A stretch of DNA of 64,000 nt from Agrobacterium tumefaciens str. B6 (GTDB taxonomy: Bacteria > Pseudomonadota > Alphaproteobacteria > Rhizobiales > Rhizobiaceae): assembly GCF_001541315.1 (NCBI RefSeq), contig NZ_LMVK01000010.1, forward strand, positions 61,030 to 125,029, given 5' to 3'. Below the pieces are notes generated by a model. The model was given only the letters and a program-made list of their open reading frames with translations. It had not been told where the DNA came from and did no database searches. Position numbers and translations under genes: made by a program. Below are positions 24,582 to 34,151 of the stretch, piece after piece (position 1 is the first letter of the stretch; each line of letters starts with the position of its first letter).

Positions 24582-26249
24582 TCAGCTGTTCTGGCGCTGG
24601 GTGCAGCCGCCGAATACATCGAGCGAGGGATCGTAGACCGAAGTGGAGACGTTCATCATTCCAAGGATGCTGTGGAAATAATTGTCGTGCGAGCGCCCGC
24701 CCTCTGCCGCGCTTTTTGCCAGGCAGGCTTTATCCAGCCCCATGGATCTGGCGAAGTCGTCATCGAACCAGACGAGAAACGGCACATGGGTCTGCTGGTC
24801 GGGCGCTAGCAGATAGGGCGCGCCATGCAGGTAGACGCCGTTTTCGCCAAGCGATTCGCCGTGGTCGGACGCATAGATCATGCCCGTCGCCAGCCTGTCG
24901 GAACGGGCCTTCAGCTTGTCGATCACGGTCGAAAGGAAGTGGTCGGTATAAAGAAGCGTGTTGTCGTAGGAGTTGACAATCTCCGCATCGGAGCAGTTGC
25001 CAAGCTCGGCCGTGCGGCAATCCGGGGTGAATTTGCGGAACTCGTCGGTGTAGCGCAGATAATAGGTCGGCCCATGGCTGCCCATCTGATGCAGCACGAT
25101 GACGCTGTCCTTGGTGACGTTATTGAGCCAGGCGTCGAGCTTGTCGAAAAAGATATCGTCGCGGCATTCTCCGCCGGTGCAAAAGCGGCTGTCATTGGTG
25201 GAGGGCAGGTCGAAATAGGCAATGCGGTCGGCGACATTCTTGCTGCCGGTATTGTTGTCCAGCCATGTGGCGCCAATGCCGGCATGGACGAGGACATCCA
25301 TGACGTTTTCATTGGCGAGCGCCTTGTTGTGGCTATATTGCGAACGCGGGAATTTCGAGAACATGCAGGGAATGGAAATTGCCGTCGCGGTTCCGCAACT
25401 GGTGGTGTTCGGAAAATAGATCACGCCGCGTTTTGCGAGGTCGGGATTGGTGTCACGCCCATAACCGTTCAGGGAAAAGTTTGCGGCGCGCGCCGTCTCA
25501 CCCGCAACGATAACGGTGATGCGGGGTTTGTGGACCCCGCCCAATGCCGGGAGAACCTTCGCATCCCTGCCGACCGGCGTGACCTGAATATCGACTTCCT
25601 TGCCGGCCAGTGTGAAATAATGGACGGCCGACAGGATCGGCGACAATGGATTGACGCTCTTGACGATATCCTTGTGCTGGCGAACGGCGGTGGTGAACGT
25701 CTTGGAATTGGCGAAGCTGATGATGCCGGCGATGGCGAGACAGATCAGGATGCTGATCGTGTTCCACAAAAGCTTGTCGAGGATCTGCCGGTGTCTGATG
25801 CGGACGGCGATGATGACGAGGGACGGCACCAGTCCGTAAATCGCCATATGCCAGAGAAAGCCGGGCGTGATGAGATTGCCTGCCTCCGCCTGTGTCGTCT
25901 CCATGGCGTTGCGGATCATGTCGCTGTCGATGACGATGCCGTAACGATCCATGAACCAGGAAGCGGCCGCCGCGGCGAAGATCAGGAAGATCACAAACGG
26001 CTTGATGACATATTTGGCGGAAAAAATGATGATGAGCGCGCCGAGAAGGGCGGCCATGGCAACGTAAAGCGCGACGATGGCAACCGGATAGGCGGAAAGA
26101 TAGGTGTGAACCTTCGACCAGAATGTCCGGTTCGTGAAAAACAGCAGATAGGCCGCCGTCAGCAGGCTGAGTGGCACGCTGCCGATCTCCGGACGATACG
26201 TTATTGTTCCCGTCGCTTTCGCGGTAAAAAGAGCCACTGCCAGATCCAC
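24582..26249 (-). CDS. eptA: EptA-family lipid A phosphoethanolamine transferase
   Basis: The 555-residue protein has five N-terminal membrane helices and a periplasmic alkaline-phosphatase-like domain. The catalytic Thr sits in VIVAGETARAANFSLNGY, and zinc-site residues appear in ASDHGESLGENGVYLHG. Cysteine pairs (CGTAT/PCMF, CTGGEC, CRTAELGNC) match the disulfides of the family. It transfers phosphoethanolamine from phosphatidylethanolamine to lipid A, lowering surface charge and raising cationic-peptide tolerance. The GTG start at 26249 has GGAAA upstream; a GTG four codons later is also possible. It precedes the response regulator by 65 nt. Confidence 0.9.
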   Translation of the reverse strand: MDLAVALFTAKATGTITYRPEIGSVPLSLLTAAYLLFFTNRTFWSKVHTYLSAYPVAIVALYVAMAALLGALIIIFSAKYVIKPFVIFLIFAAAAASWFMDRYGIVIDSDMIRNAMETTQAEAGNLITPGFLWHMAIYGLVPSLVIIAVRIRHRQILDKLLWNTISILICLAIAGIISFANSKTFTTAVRQHKDIVKSVNPLSPILSAVHYFTLAGKEVDIQVTPVGRDAKVLPALGGVHKPRITVIVAGETARAANFSLNGYGRDTNPDLAKRGVIYFPNTTSCGTATAISIPCMFSKFPRSQYSHNKALANENVMDVLVHAGIGATWLDNNTGSKNVADRIAYFDLPSTNDSRFCTGGECRDDIFFDKLDAWLNNVTKDSVIVLHQMGSHGPTYYLRYTDEFRKFTPDCRTAELGNCSDAEIVNSYDNTLLYTDHFLSTVIDKLKARSDRLATGMIYASDHGESLGENGVYLHGAPYLLAPDQQTHVPFLVWFDDDFARSMGLDKACLAKSAAEGGRSHDNYFHSILGMMNVSTSVYDPSLDVFGGCTQRQNS

Positions 26250-26447
26250 CAGATTTCCGATAGGCCGGCGGCAACGAAAAAGGGGCGGGAACGCCGCTGT
26301 CCAAGCTGCCGCATGGGCCGATCAATGGCGGATGCTTCATTTTGCTGACATCAACCTGAAAGCTTGTCATGAAAGTGTCACACTCCTTGGTGGGTGTCTG
26401 GCGAGGGCTGCGTTTCAGATCGAGGAGATCAGCCGGCGATGGAGCGC

Positions 26448-26711
26448 TCAATTGAGCCCCAGAATGCCTGTGGCGGTGGTGCGGGTTGCAAATATGCGGG
26501 TGGCCCTGACCGGCAGCAGGCTGCCTGCGGGCAGGTTCTGGAAGGTCACCGTCGCGCCGGAAAGCAGGGTCAGGCAGAGATGACCACCATTGCCCACATA
26601 GATGGCCCGCGTGGGGGAAGGAAGCGGGTTCGTATCATCAGGAACAACCTCGAAAGCATGGGATGCCGGGGATTCGAGGCCTGCGGCGTGGTGTTCGTAA
26701 GTCTCAGCCAT
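26448..26711 (-). CDS. Stand-alone GTA head-spike base protein homologue (RCAP_rcc01079 family)
   Basis: This 87-residue protein contains the family pattern PLPSPTRAIYVGNGGHLCLTLLSGATVTFQNLPAGSLLPVRATRIFATRTTATGILGL, an all-beta module that in Rhodobacter capsulatus forms the base of gene-transfer-agent head spikes. GGGAGA lies 5 nt before the ATG. No other phage or GTA gene is nearby; its neighbours are eptA and a LysR gene. The family call rests on remembered pattern, not on a search. Confidence 0.72.
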   Translation of the reverse strand: MAETYEHHAAGLESPASHAFEVVPDDTNPLPSPTRAIYVGNGGHLCLTLLSGATVTFQNLPAGSLLPVRATRIFATRTTATGILGLN

Positions 26712-26935
26712 TGCTGTCTCCCGTAAATCGAAATCTGCCGCGATTATGCGTTGCGCCGCGGCTGCGGGGAAAAGCGGGAACAGAAAATATCCGGACGGGA
26801 TTTAGGCCTTGCTTCCGGTTTGCCGAAAAGAGCGCATTCTTTCCGTAATCTCATGCGGTTGCGTCGCCTGGCCTGTTGCCGCCGATGCCGCGTAAACGGA
26901 TGATGACGGTTTTTTCGTCCACGGGTGCTGTCGCG

Positions 26936-27853
26936 TCAATTGCGGGTATGGAGAATGAAGGCCCTGACTGCGGGAGAGGCTTCCGTTTTCCGGTGGGCGA
27001 TGGCGAGGTCCGAAGTCGTGGCGCTCGCTGCAAGCGGCACGTAGCGCACGCCCGGCAACCGCAGACAATCGAGCGAGCGCGGCACCAGCGCCACACCGAG
27101 GCCGATCGCCACCATGCTGGTAATGGTGGTGTAATCCCGGCCTTCCGGGCTGATCGTCGGCTGGAACCCGGCCTCATTGCAGGCTTCTATCGTATTGTAA
27201 TGAAAGCCGACATCCGGCGGCTGCCGCGGCGTGATGAAGGTCTCGTCGGCAAGATTCTTGAGATCGAGCTGCAGCGCAAAGGCCAGCGGATGGTTTTCAG
27301 GAAGTGCGGCCACCAGCGGTTCGCGCAGAACCACATGGGTTGTGACGCCTTCCGGAACGGGCGCAGGCGGGCGGATGAAGGCGAAATCCAGGTTGCCGTC
27401 GGCGATCTTGGCGAGCTGCAGCCGCATTTCCATCTCGATGAGCTGCAATTCCACGTCGGGATGGGAGGCGCGGAAACTGGCGATGGACTGGATCATCAGG
27501 CCGGAATAGGCGGCCGAAGCGACATAACCGATGGAGATGCGGCCCGTCTCGCCGCGATCGACGCGTTTGAGCGCCGCAAGTGTCGCCTCGGCATTGGCGA
27601 GAATTTTGCGGGCGTCCTCATAAAGAAGCTGGCCGGGCGTGGTGAGCTTCACCGATCGCCTTGTCCGGTCAAGCAACGGCATGCCGACGATCTGCTCGAG
27701 CGCCATGATCTGTTGGCTCAAACCCGGCTGGGCAATGCCGAGGCGGGCGGCGGCGCGCTCGAAATTTCGCTCATCCACCAGCGTGGTGAAATAGCGCAGG
27801 TGCCGCAGCTCGAACGCGTCCGCCCGGTTTGCCGGTTTCCTGCCCATCATCAC
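26936..27853 (-). CDS. LysR-family transcriptional regulator
   Basis: This 305-residue protein has the LysR winged helix (LRHLRYFTTLVDERNFERAAARLGIAQPGLSQQIMALEQIVGMPLLDR) and the type 2 periplasmic-binding-like effector domain. It is divergent from the siderophore-receptor operon across 153 nt. LysR proteins often control a divergent neighbour, but iron uptake in rhizobia is usually controlled by RirA and Irr, so this pairing needs care. Three ATG codons open the frame; the first is used. Confidence 0.92.
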   Translation of the reverse strand: MMMGRKPANRADAFELRHLRYFTTLVDERNFERAAARLGIAQPGLSQQIMALEQIVGMPLLDRTRRSVKLTTPGQLLYEDARKILANAEATLAALKRVDRGETGRISIGYVASAAYSGLMIQSIASFRASHPDVELQLIEMEMRLQLAKIADGNLDFAFIRPPAPVPEGVTTHVVLREPLVAALPENHPLAFALQLDLKNLADETFITPRQPPDVGFHYNTIEACNEAGFQPTISPEGRDYTTITSMVAIGLGVALVPRSLDCLRLPGVRYVPLAASATTSDLAIAHRKTEASPAVRAFILHTRN

Positions 27854-28006
27854 GGCCTTTCCTGACGGATTTGAATAATTCCAAGCTATTATCCGTGAGA
27901 ATTTTCATAATCAGTAGTTCTGAAAAAATCCAGTTTCACTTATTGGATCACAATCTGCTCCTTGCGTAATAAGATGACTTAAATTCTCCAGAAAAATAAC
28001 CGTCTC

Positions 28007-30169
28007 ATGGCGGCGCGGTTGATGAAGGGTCTTGGCGTGCAGGGAAAAACCAAACACATTTCCATTCTGGCGGGCGGTTGCGCTGCCATCGCCTATGTGG
28101 CGTTCGTGACCTCCGGCGTTGCCCTTGCGCAGGAAGCCGGAACGACGGTGCTGCAGACCATCACCGTGGACGGCGCGAAAAATCAGGACCCCAAGGCGCC
28201 GGTGAAGGGCTATGTGGCAAAAACCAGCGCCAGCGCCACCAAGACGGGGCGATCCCTCATCGAGACGCCGCAATCGGTTTCCGTCATCACCAGGGATCAG
28301 ATGGATGCGCAGAATGTCCGTAATCTCAGCGAGGCGCTGAATTATGTGCCTGGCGTCGTCGCGCAGCCGTTTGGGGCGGATCCACGTTTCGATGCGCCGC
28401 GCATTCGCGGCTTTCAGGGTAACCAGCTGCAGTTTCTCAACAGTCTGCGGCTGATGCGCACGGCCGGTGCGCCGTCTTATGAGGTCTACGGTCTGGAGCG
28501 GGTGGAAGTCATTCGCGGGCCGGCCTCGGTGCTTTACGGTCAGGGTAATCCCGGCGGTCTCATCAATCTCATCAGCAAGCGGCCGACCTTCGAGCGTTTC
28601 GGCGAAGTCGGAGCGCAGATCGGCAGCTTCGATTATTACCAGTCGATGTTCGATATTGGTGGGCCGGTCGCGGATAGCGACAGTTTTGCCTATCGCCTGA
28701 CGGGTGTGGCCCGCAACGCCCATCTTCAGACGGACAATCTGCAGAATGACCGTTATTTCATCGCCCCGGCGCTGACATGGCAGCCCGACGAGGATACGAA
28801 ACTGACGGTTCTCGCCTCCTATCAGCACGACAATCCGAGTTCGCCGTCTGGCCTGCCGCCGGCGCTGACCTATCTGAGACCAGGCAATATGCTGGATCGC
28901 AGCTTTTATGTCGGCGATCCCTCTTTCGATACCTCAAGCCGCAAGTTCACCAATATCGGCTATGAATTCGAGCACCGTTTCGATGAGACCTTCACCTTCC
29001 GGCAAAATGCTCGTTATTCCAATTTCGACTGGTCCTACCGGGCGCTCGGCATGTCTTCGACCAGCGGCGGCATGATCGGCAATCTTATCCGCCGCAATGC
29101 GACGTTCCAGGATGAATTGCTGAACACCTTCAACATCGAGAACAGCCTGCAGGCGGATTTTTCCACGGGGCCAGTCGACCACACCCTGCTTGTCGGGCTG
29201 GATTACCGCTATTTCGACAATAACGTCAAAACCGAGTTCTGGGCCGCGACGCCGCTCAATCCCGTCAATCCTGTTTATGGCGGGCCGATCAGCCTCACCT
29301 CGCGCACGCTTTATGCCGATGTGAAGACGGATATTTCCCAGATCGGTCTTTATGCGCAGGACGAGATGGCTTTTGAGAACTGGCGGGTCACCGCCGGTCT
29401 GCGGCAGGATTGGGCAAGCACCGGCGGCACGACGTTCAACGGAACGACCTACCGCACGCTCCACAAGGACTACCACAAGCTGACAGGCCGTGTCGGCGTC
29501 TGCAATCTCTTCGATGGCGGCATCGCGCCTTATGTCGGCAACGCGACCTCCTTCGAGCCGGTGCCGCAGCCGGCTGTCGGTGATGCGCCGAAACCGACCA
29601 CGGGCGAACAATGGGAAGCGGGCATCAAATATCAGCCAGAGGGCTTTGACGGTTTCTTTTCCGCGGCGATCTACGATCTGAAACAGAAGAACGTCACGAC
29701 GACGGTGGGCGGGGTGACGCAGCAGATGGACGAGGCGCATGTGAGGGGCCTCGAACTGGAAGGCGTCGCAAGCCTTGCAGACGGGCTCGACCTGCGGGCG
29801 GCCTATACCTACATGGACAGCGAGGTCTCCGGCCGTGTGAACAACGGCAAGGAACTGGATAGTACGCCCCGGCACGCCGCCAGCCTCTGGCTCGACTACA
29901 CCTTCCCGGAAGATACGGCGCTTGAAGGTTTCGGCATTGGCGGCGGTGTCCGTTATGTCGGAAAACGTTATGGCGATGCGGCCAATGCCTTCGAAATGAA
30001 GGGCCTCGCCCTGCTCGATCTCGGCGTGCATTACGAGAAGAACGGCTACCGCGCCTCGCTTCTCGTGCAAAACTTGACTGATAAAGAATATATTTCTAGT
30101 TGCTCCACTTTCGGATGCTATTACGGTGACGGCAGAACCGTTATGGGCAAGCTGACCTACCGTTGGTAA
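28007..30169 (+). CDS. TonB-dependent siderophore receptor, FhuA/FoxA-like
   Basis: The 720-residue protein starts with a long signal peptide (cleavage near ALA-QE) and a TonB box-like TITVDG. The plug domain includes LIETPQSVSVITRDQM, NVRNLSEALNYVPGV and GLERVEVIRGPASVLYGQGNPGGLINLISKRP. The barrel ends in the aromatic residue required for outer-membrane insertion (KLTYRW). The C-terminal NLTDKEYISSCSTFGCYYGDGR is typical of ferric-hydroxamate receptors. A binding protein, fused permease and ATPase follow, so this is a complete uptake operon. Confidence 0.93.
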   Translation: MAARLMKGLGVQGKTKHISILAGGCAAIAYVAFVTSGVALAQEAGTTVLQTITVDGAKNQDPKAPVKGYVAKTSASATKTGRSLIETPQSVSVITRDQMDAQNVRNLSEALNYVPGVVAQPFGADPRFDAPRIRGFQGNQLQFLNSLRLMRTAGAPSYEVYGLERVEVIRGPASVLYGQGNPGGLINLISKRPTFERFGEVGAQIGSFDYYQSMFDIGGPVADSDSFAYRLTGVARNAHLQTDNLQNDRYFIAPALTWQPDEDTKLTVLASYQHDNPSSPSGLPPALTYLRPGNMLDRSFYVGDPSFDTSSRKFTNIGYEFEHRFDETFTFRQNARYSNFDWSYRALGMSSTSGGMIGNLIRRNATFQDELLNTFNIENSLQADFSTGPVDHTLLVGLDYRYFDNNVKTEFWAATPLNPVNPVYGGPISLTSRTLYADVKTDISQIGLYAQDEMAFENWRVTAGLRQDWASTGGTTFNGTTYRTLHKDYHKLTGRVGVCNLFDGGIAPYVGNATSFEPVPQPAVGDAPKPTTGEQWEAGIKYQPEGFDGFFSAAIYDLKQKNVTTTVGGVTQQMDEAHVRGLELEGVASLADGLDLRAAYTYMDSEVSGRVNNGKELDSTPRHAASLWLDYTFPEDTALEGFGIGGGVRYVGKRYGDAANAFEMKGLALLDLGVHYEKNGYRASLLVQNLTDKEYISSCSTFGCYYGDGRTVMGKLTYRW

Positions 30170-30197
30170 CGCCATATTAAAGTGAAGCAGCAGGGGC

Positions 30198-31100
30198 ATG
30201 ACGCGTAAGGATCGATGGATTTCCCCCCTCTGGGGGCGGCGGGAATTTTTAAGCCTGCTCGCCGCCTCGGCTCTTGCGGGCAAGGCGCGGGCAGCAGTGA
30301 CGCCGCGCATCGCCGCCATCGACTGGGCCATGCTGGAAACATCTGTGGCGCTCGGCGTCATGCCGGTGGCGGCGACCGAACTCATCCAGTTCCGGTCCGG
30401 CGCGGTCGAGCCTGATATCCCTGAAACCGTCGCCGATCTCGGCCTGCGCGGCGCTCCGAATTTCGAGCTTCTGCAGCTCACCCGGTCGGAGCTCATTCTG
30501 ATTTCGCCTTTCTACACACGTTATACCGGCAGGCTGGAAGCGATCGCCCCCGTCTTTTCACTGCCCTTTTACGTGAAGGGTGAGCCGCCTTTCGAAAAGG
30601 CGCTGGCGGCGGTCACCGCGCTTGGTGAAAAGCTCGGGCGGGCCGAAGAGGCGCGCAAGGTTCTGGGTGAAACGGAAGCGGCACTGCACGCCATGCGGGC
30701 CCGTCTTGCCGGGTTTTCCGCACGGCCGACCTATGTCATCAACATAGGCGACGCCCGGCATTTTCGTGCCTTTGGTGCGGATAGCATGTTCGGGGATGTT
30801 CTTGGCCGTCTGGGGCTGACCAATGCCTGGGTGGATCGGTCGCAATTCACCTTCGCGGCCCCGGTGCCGCTTGAAAACCTCGCCGCCTCATCCGATGCGC
30901 GCATCGTCATCGTCTCCGATATTCCGGTGGAGGCGCGGGAAACTCTGCGCAACAGCGCCATCTGGCGCGCGCTGCCTGCCGTTCGGGAAAATCGGGTGGT
31001 GACGCTTGCCAATGTCGGCCCCTATGGCGGCATCACCGCCGGCATGCGTTTCGCGAGGCTTCTGACCGAAGCGCTCTTGGCACGGGGAGAAGCCTTGTGA
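30198..31100 (+). CDS. FhuD-like iron-siderophore binding protein
   Basis: The 300-residue protein has a Tat-type signal (GRREFLSLLAASALAGKARA) followed by a class III periplasmic binding fold: ELIQFRSGAVEPDIPETVADLG, APNFELLQLTRSELILISPFY and the C-terminal ITAGMRFARLLTEAL. It carries ferric hydroxamate-type siderophores to the permease. Its stop overlaps the permease start by 4 nt. Tat export is also known for some other siderophore-binding proteins. Confidence 0.88.
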   Translation: MTRKDRWISPLWGRREFLSLLAASALAGKARAAVTPRIAAIDWAMLETSVALGVMPVAATELIQFRSGAVEPDIPETVADLGLRGAPNFELLQLTRSELILISPFYTRYTGRLEAIAPVFSLPFYVKGEPPFEKALAAVTALGEKLGRAEEARKVLGETEAALHAMRARLAGFSARPTYVINIGDARHFRAFGADSMFGDVLGRLGLTNAWVDRSQFTFAAPVPLENLAASSDARIVIVSDIPVEARETLRNSAIWRALPAVRENRVVTLANVGPYGGITAGMRFARLLTEALLARGEAL

Positions 31101-33064
31101 CGGCGCGGCCTCTCCCGCTTTTCTTCGGGCTTTTGTTCATTCTGGCCTGCGGTCTTTCCCTGCATGCCGGGTTGCTGCGGCTGCCTTTCGGTGCGTGGCC
31201 CGGCCTGCCTTTTGATGCCGCCGCCATGTCGATGGATCAGGTCATCCTCGCTTTCAGCCTGATGCCGCGTGTGGCGGTCGCCATTCTGGCGGGCGCGATG
31301 CTGGGTCTCTCGGGCGCGCTTTTTCAGCAATTGCTGCGCAACCCGATCGCTGATCCCTCGACGCTCGGCATCTCGGCTGGCGCGCAACTGGCCATCGTCA
31401 TCGCCACGCTGTTCTTTCCCTCGGTGCTGGATGGCAACCGCGCACTGGTGGCGCTTGCCGGCGCTGCCGCTGCCGCCGGTATTGTCTTCCTGCTTGGCTG
31501 GCGACGCTCCTTCGAACCGGTAACCATGGTGGTGGCAGGGCTCCTGGTCGGCATCACCGCCGCATCCGTTTCCGCGGCGCTGACGCTCGCGCAGGGCGAA
31601 TATCTGATGTCGCTCGTGGTCTGGAATGGCGGCTCGCTCAGCCAGCAGGATTGGTCGAACGCCCTGTCTCTCACCTTTCAGCTTCTCGTGGGGCTTGTCC
31701 TGACGGGCCTGCTGGTTAGGCCGCTGACGGTTCTCGGTCTCGGCGATTCCGGCGCGCGATCGCTCGGCGTATCGCTGTTTTCGATCAGGCTCGCCGTCGC
31801 CGCCGTCGCCGTCATGCTGGCCGCCTTCGTCGCTTCGGCGGTTGGCCTCGTCAGCTTCATCGGCCTTGCCGCCCCTGCGCTCACCCGGGCGCTTGGCGTG
31901 CGGCGCTCTTCTTCGGTGCTCTTCGTTTCCCCGCTTCTGGGCGGCCTGCTGCTCTGGTTCTGCGACGGTATCGTGCAACTTCTGGCAAACAAGACGGCGG
32001 AAGTTTTCCCGACCGGAGCGGTGACGGCCCTGATCGGCGGCCCGCTGCTTCTGTGGCTGCTGCCGAAAATCCGGCCGACCGACGTGCATCGCGGCGAAGG
32101 CGTCGATCTCGCGACAAGGCGCGGGTTTACGGCCCTGCTGCCGATGCTCATCGTCATGGCCGCGCTGATCTTTGCAGCACTCGCCATCGGCAGGGGGCCT
32201 CAGGGCTGGACGATGCTGGGGGCGGGTGACCTGCAAAGCCTTCTGCCCTTCCGCTGGCCCCGGCTGATGGCGGCCATCGCCGCTGGCGGTCTTCTCGCCA
32301 TGGCGGGGGCTCTTTTGCAGCGGCTCACCGGCAATCCGATGGCAAGCCCGGAGGTCATCGGCGTCAGCGGCGGCGCGGGTCTCGGTTTTGCCGCCGCCAT
32401 CACGATTTTCCCGGCGGCCGGTCTGTTCGAGCTGTTTTGCGGCGCCGGCATCGGCTCGGCGGCCGTCATGATCCTTGTGCTATTCTTTGCCGTACGCCGG
32501 CATCTGGCGCCAGAAAAAATCCTGCTCGCCGGCATTGCTATCAGTTCGCTCTGCTCGGCGGTGCTTTCGGCGCTGCTTGCGATTGGTGACCAGCGGGCAT
32601 GGCAGATTCTCGCCTGGCTCAGCGGCTCTGGTTCGACCGCGACACCGGCTTCGGCAATCTTTCTCGCCATTCTTTCCATCGTGCTTCTGGCGACTGCCCT
32701 GTCGGTGACGCGCTGGTTGACGATCCTGCCGCTTGGCCGGGATGTGCCGCTCTCGCTCGGGCTGCCGCTCGGCCTGGCGCGTATCGCCGTCATCGCGGTG
32801 GCGGGTATCGCCACGGGGGCCGCCTCGCTGCTCGTCGGTCCCTTGAGCTTCGTCGGGCTGATGGCGCCGCATATTGCGCTTCGCGCCGGCTTCACCACGC
32901 CGCGCGATCATCTGTTGGCTTCTTTCCTGTTCGGCGCGGTGCTGATGGCGCTTTCCGATCTCGGGGCGCGAACGGTGACCTTTCCCTATGAACTGCCGCT
33001 CGGGCTTTTTGCGGCTCTGGCCGGCGCGCCCTATCTGATCTGGCTTTCAGGCAGGCGCCAATGA
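31097..33064 (+). CDS. FhuB-like fused iron-siderophore permease
   Basis: The 655-residue membrane protein is an in-frame duplication of the FecCD fold. Each half carries its own LSGALFQQLLRNPIADPSTLGISAGAQ or MAGALLQRLTGNPMASPEVIGVSGGAG signature and a GLVSFIGLAAPALTR or GPLSFVGLMAPHIAL coupling helix. Such fusion is the hallmark of FhuB, which needs no separate partner. It starts at GTG 31097, overlapping the binding-protein stop. Confidence 0.92.
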   Translation: MTARPLPLFFGLLFILACGLSLHAGLLRLPFGAWPGLPFDAAAMSMDQVILAFSLMPRVAVAILAGAMLGLSGALFQQLLRNPIADPSTLGISAGAQLAIVIATLFFPSVLDGNRALVALAGAAAAAGIVFLLGWRRSFEPVTMVVAGLLVGITAASVSAALTLAQGEYLMSLVVWNGGSLSQQDWSNALSLTFQLLVGLVLTGLLVRPLTVLGLGDSGARSLGVSLFSIRLAVAAVAVMLAAFVASAVGLVSFIGLAAPALTRALGVRRSSSVLFVSPLLGGLLLWFCDGIVQLLANKTAEVFPTGAVTALIGGPLLLWLLPKIRPTDVHRGEGVDLATRRGFTALLPMLIVMAALIFAALAIGRGPQGWTMLGAGDLQSLLPFRWPRLMAAIAAGGLLAMAGALLQRLTGNPMASPEVIGVSGGAGLGFAAAITIFPAAGLFELFCGAGIGSAAVMILVLFFAVRRHLAPEKILLAGIAISSLCSAVLSALLAIGDQRAWQILAWLSGSGSTATPASAIFLAILSIVLLATALSVTRWLTILPLGRDVPLSLGLPLGLARIAVIAVAGIATGAASLLVGPLSFVGLMAPHIALRAGFTTPRDHLLASFLFGAVLMALSDLGARTVTFPYELPLGLFAALAGAPYLIWLSGRRQ

Positions 33065-33094
33065 TTTATTTGAACATTTACGGAGATGAGAACC

Positions 33095-33904
33095 ATGGGT
33101 GAGGCAGCACTTGCCGTCGATTACGACGATATCCCGCTTTTTTCTCTTGATGGCGTCACGATGGAAGTGCCGGGCAGGACATTGCTGCACCCGCTGACGG
33201 CAAGTTTTGCGACCGGCAAGACCATCGGTCTGATCGGTCATAACGGTTCGGGAAAATCGACGCTGCTCAAGATTCTCGCACGCATTCAGGAACCGACGGC
33301 GGGCAAGGTCTCGTTCGAGGGAAAATCACTCGGCGCCTGGGGCAATCGCGAATTTGCGCGAAAGCTCGCCTATCTGCCGCAATATACGCCGGCTGCTTCC
33401 GGCATGCTGGCCAAGGAGCTGGTGGCGCTCGGCCGTTATCCCTGGCACGGGGCGCTCGGGCAATTTAGCAAGGCGGATCAGGAGAAGGTGGACGAGGCGA
33501 TCGAGCTTACCGATACCGTCGCCTTCCGCGATCGGCTGGTCGATACGCTTTCCGGCGGCGAGCGCCAGCGCGTGTGGCTTGCCATGCTGGTGGCCCAGAA
33601 CGCTGAAAGCCTGCTTCTCGATGAACCCATCTCCGCACTCGACATGGCGCACCAGATCGAAGTGCTTTCGCTGGTTCAGAGACTGTCGCGCGAAAAGGGT
33701 CTTGGCGTCATCGTGGTGCTGCATGACGTCAACATGGCAGCACGCTTCTGCGATGAGATCGTTGCGCTTCATTCCGGCCAGCTTATCGCACGGGGAACGC
33801 CGCAGGAGATCATGACGCCGGAGACGTTGCAGCGCATCTATGGCGTTCGCATGGATGTCATGACCCATGCCGCCACCGGCTTTCCCGTCGCCCTGCCGCT
33901 TTGA
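33095..33904 (+). CDS. FhuC-like ABC transporter ATP-binding protein
   Basis: The 269-residue ATPase has Walker A (GHNGSGKST), Q-loop (YLPQ), signature LSGGERQR, Walker B with catalytic Glu (SLLLDEP) and H-loop (VVLHDVN). Sequence such as RYPWHGALG fits FhuC/FepC. The start at 33095 has GGAG 9 nt upstream; an ATG 9 nt earlier sits right on that site. It completes the receptor-binding protein-permease-ATPase operon, which ends at 33904. Confidence 0.92.
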   Translation: MGEAALAVDYDDIPLFSLDGVTMEVPGRTLLHPLTASFATGKTIGLIGHNGSGKSTLLKILARIQEPTAGKVSFEGKSLGAWGNREFARKLAYLPQYTPAASGMLAKELVALGRYPWHGALGQFSKADQEKVDEAIELTDTVAFRDRLVDTLSGGERQRVWLAMLVAQNAESLLLDEPISALDMAHQIEVLSLVQRLSREKGLGVIVVLHDVNMAARFCDEIVALHSGQLIARGTPQEIMTPETLQRIYGVRMDVMTHAATGFPVALPL

Positions 33905-34151
33905 GTTGTTGCAGCAAAACAACGGCCGGCAACGCTGGCTGTTGATGGCGATTCCGCACGCATTTCCCGCCCTAACAATGTCTTAATGGCATCCTACCGC
34001 CATCAGACACTGTTAACCGTTCCGCTTTCATCGCCTCCAATTAAGTTGTTTTGGATCGATTTCAGGGAACAAACGTTAACAGTGCGGAATTCAATATCCG
34101 GAGAGGGCAAGAAGGGCTGCTGCGGGTAGGAATAAAACAGGAGAAAATCAG

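Noticed and set aside
24825..26348. 507-codon frame antisense to eptA
   Set aside because: The composition is that of a reversed coding strand, and eptA motifs on the other strand are complete.
27854..28006. Fur, RirA or Irr box upstream of the siderophore receptor
   Set aside because: Only partial matches were found, such as TGA-N9-TCC and TTCTCCAGAA, which is not enough to call a site.
28934..30496. 520-codon frame antisense to the siderophore receptor
   Set aside because: It lies over the barrel of a convincing TonB receptor and shows no motif or ribosome site.
31022..32236. 404-codon frame antisense to the FhuB-like permease
   Set aside because: It is very rich in Gln, Arg and Glu, as expected from reversed membrane-protein codons; no motif is present.
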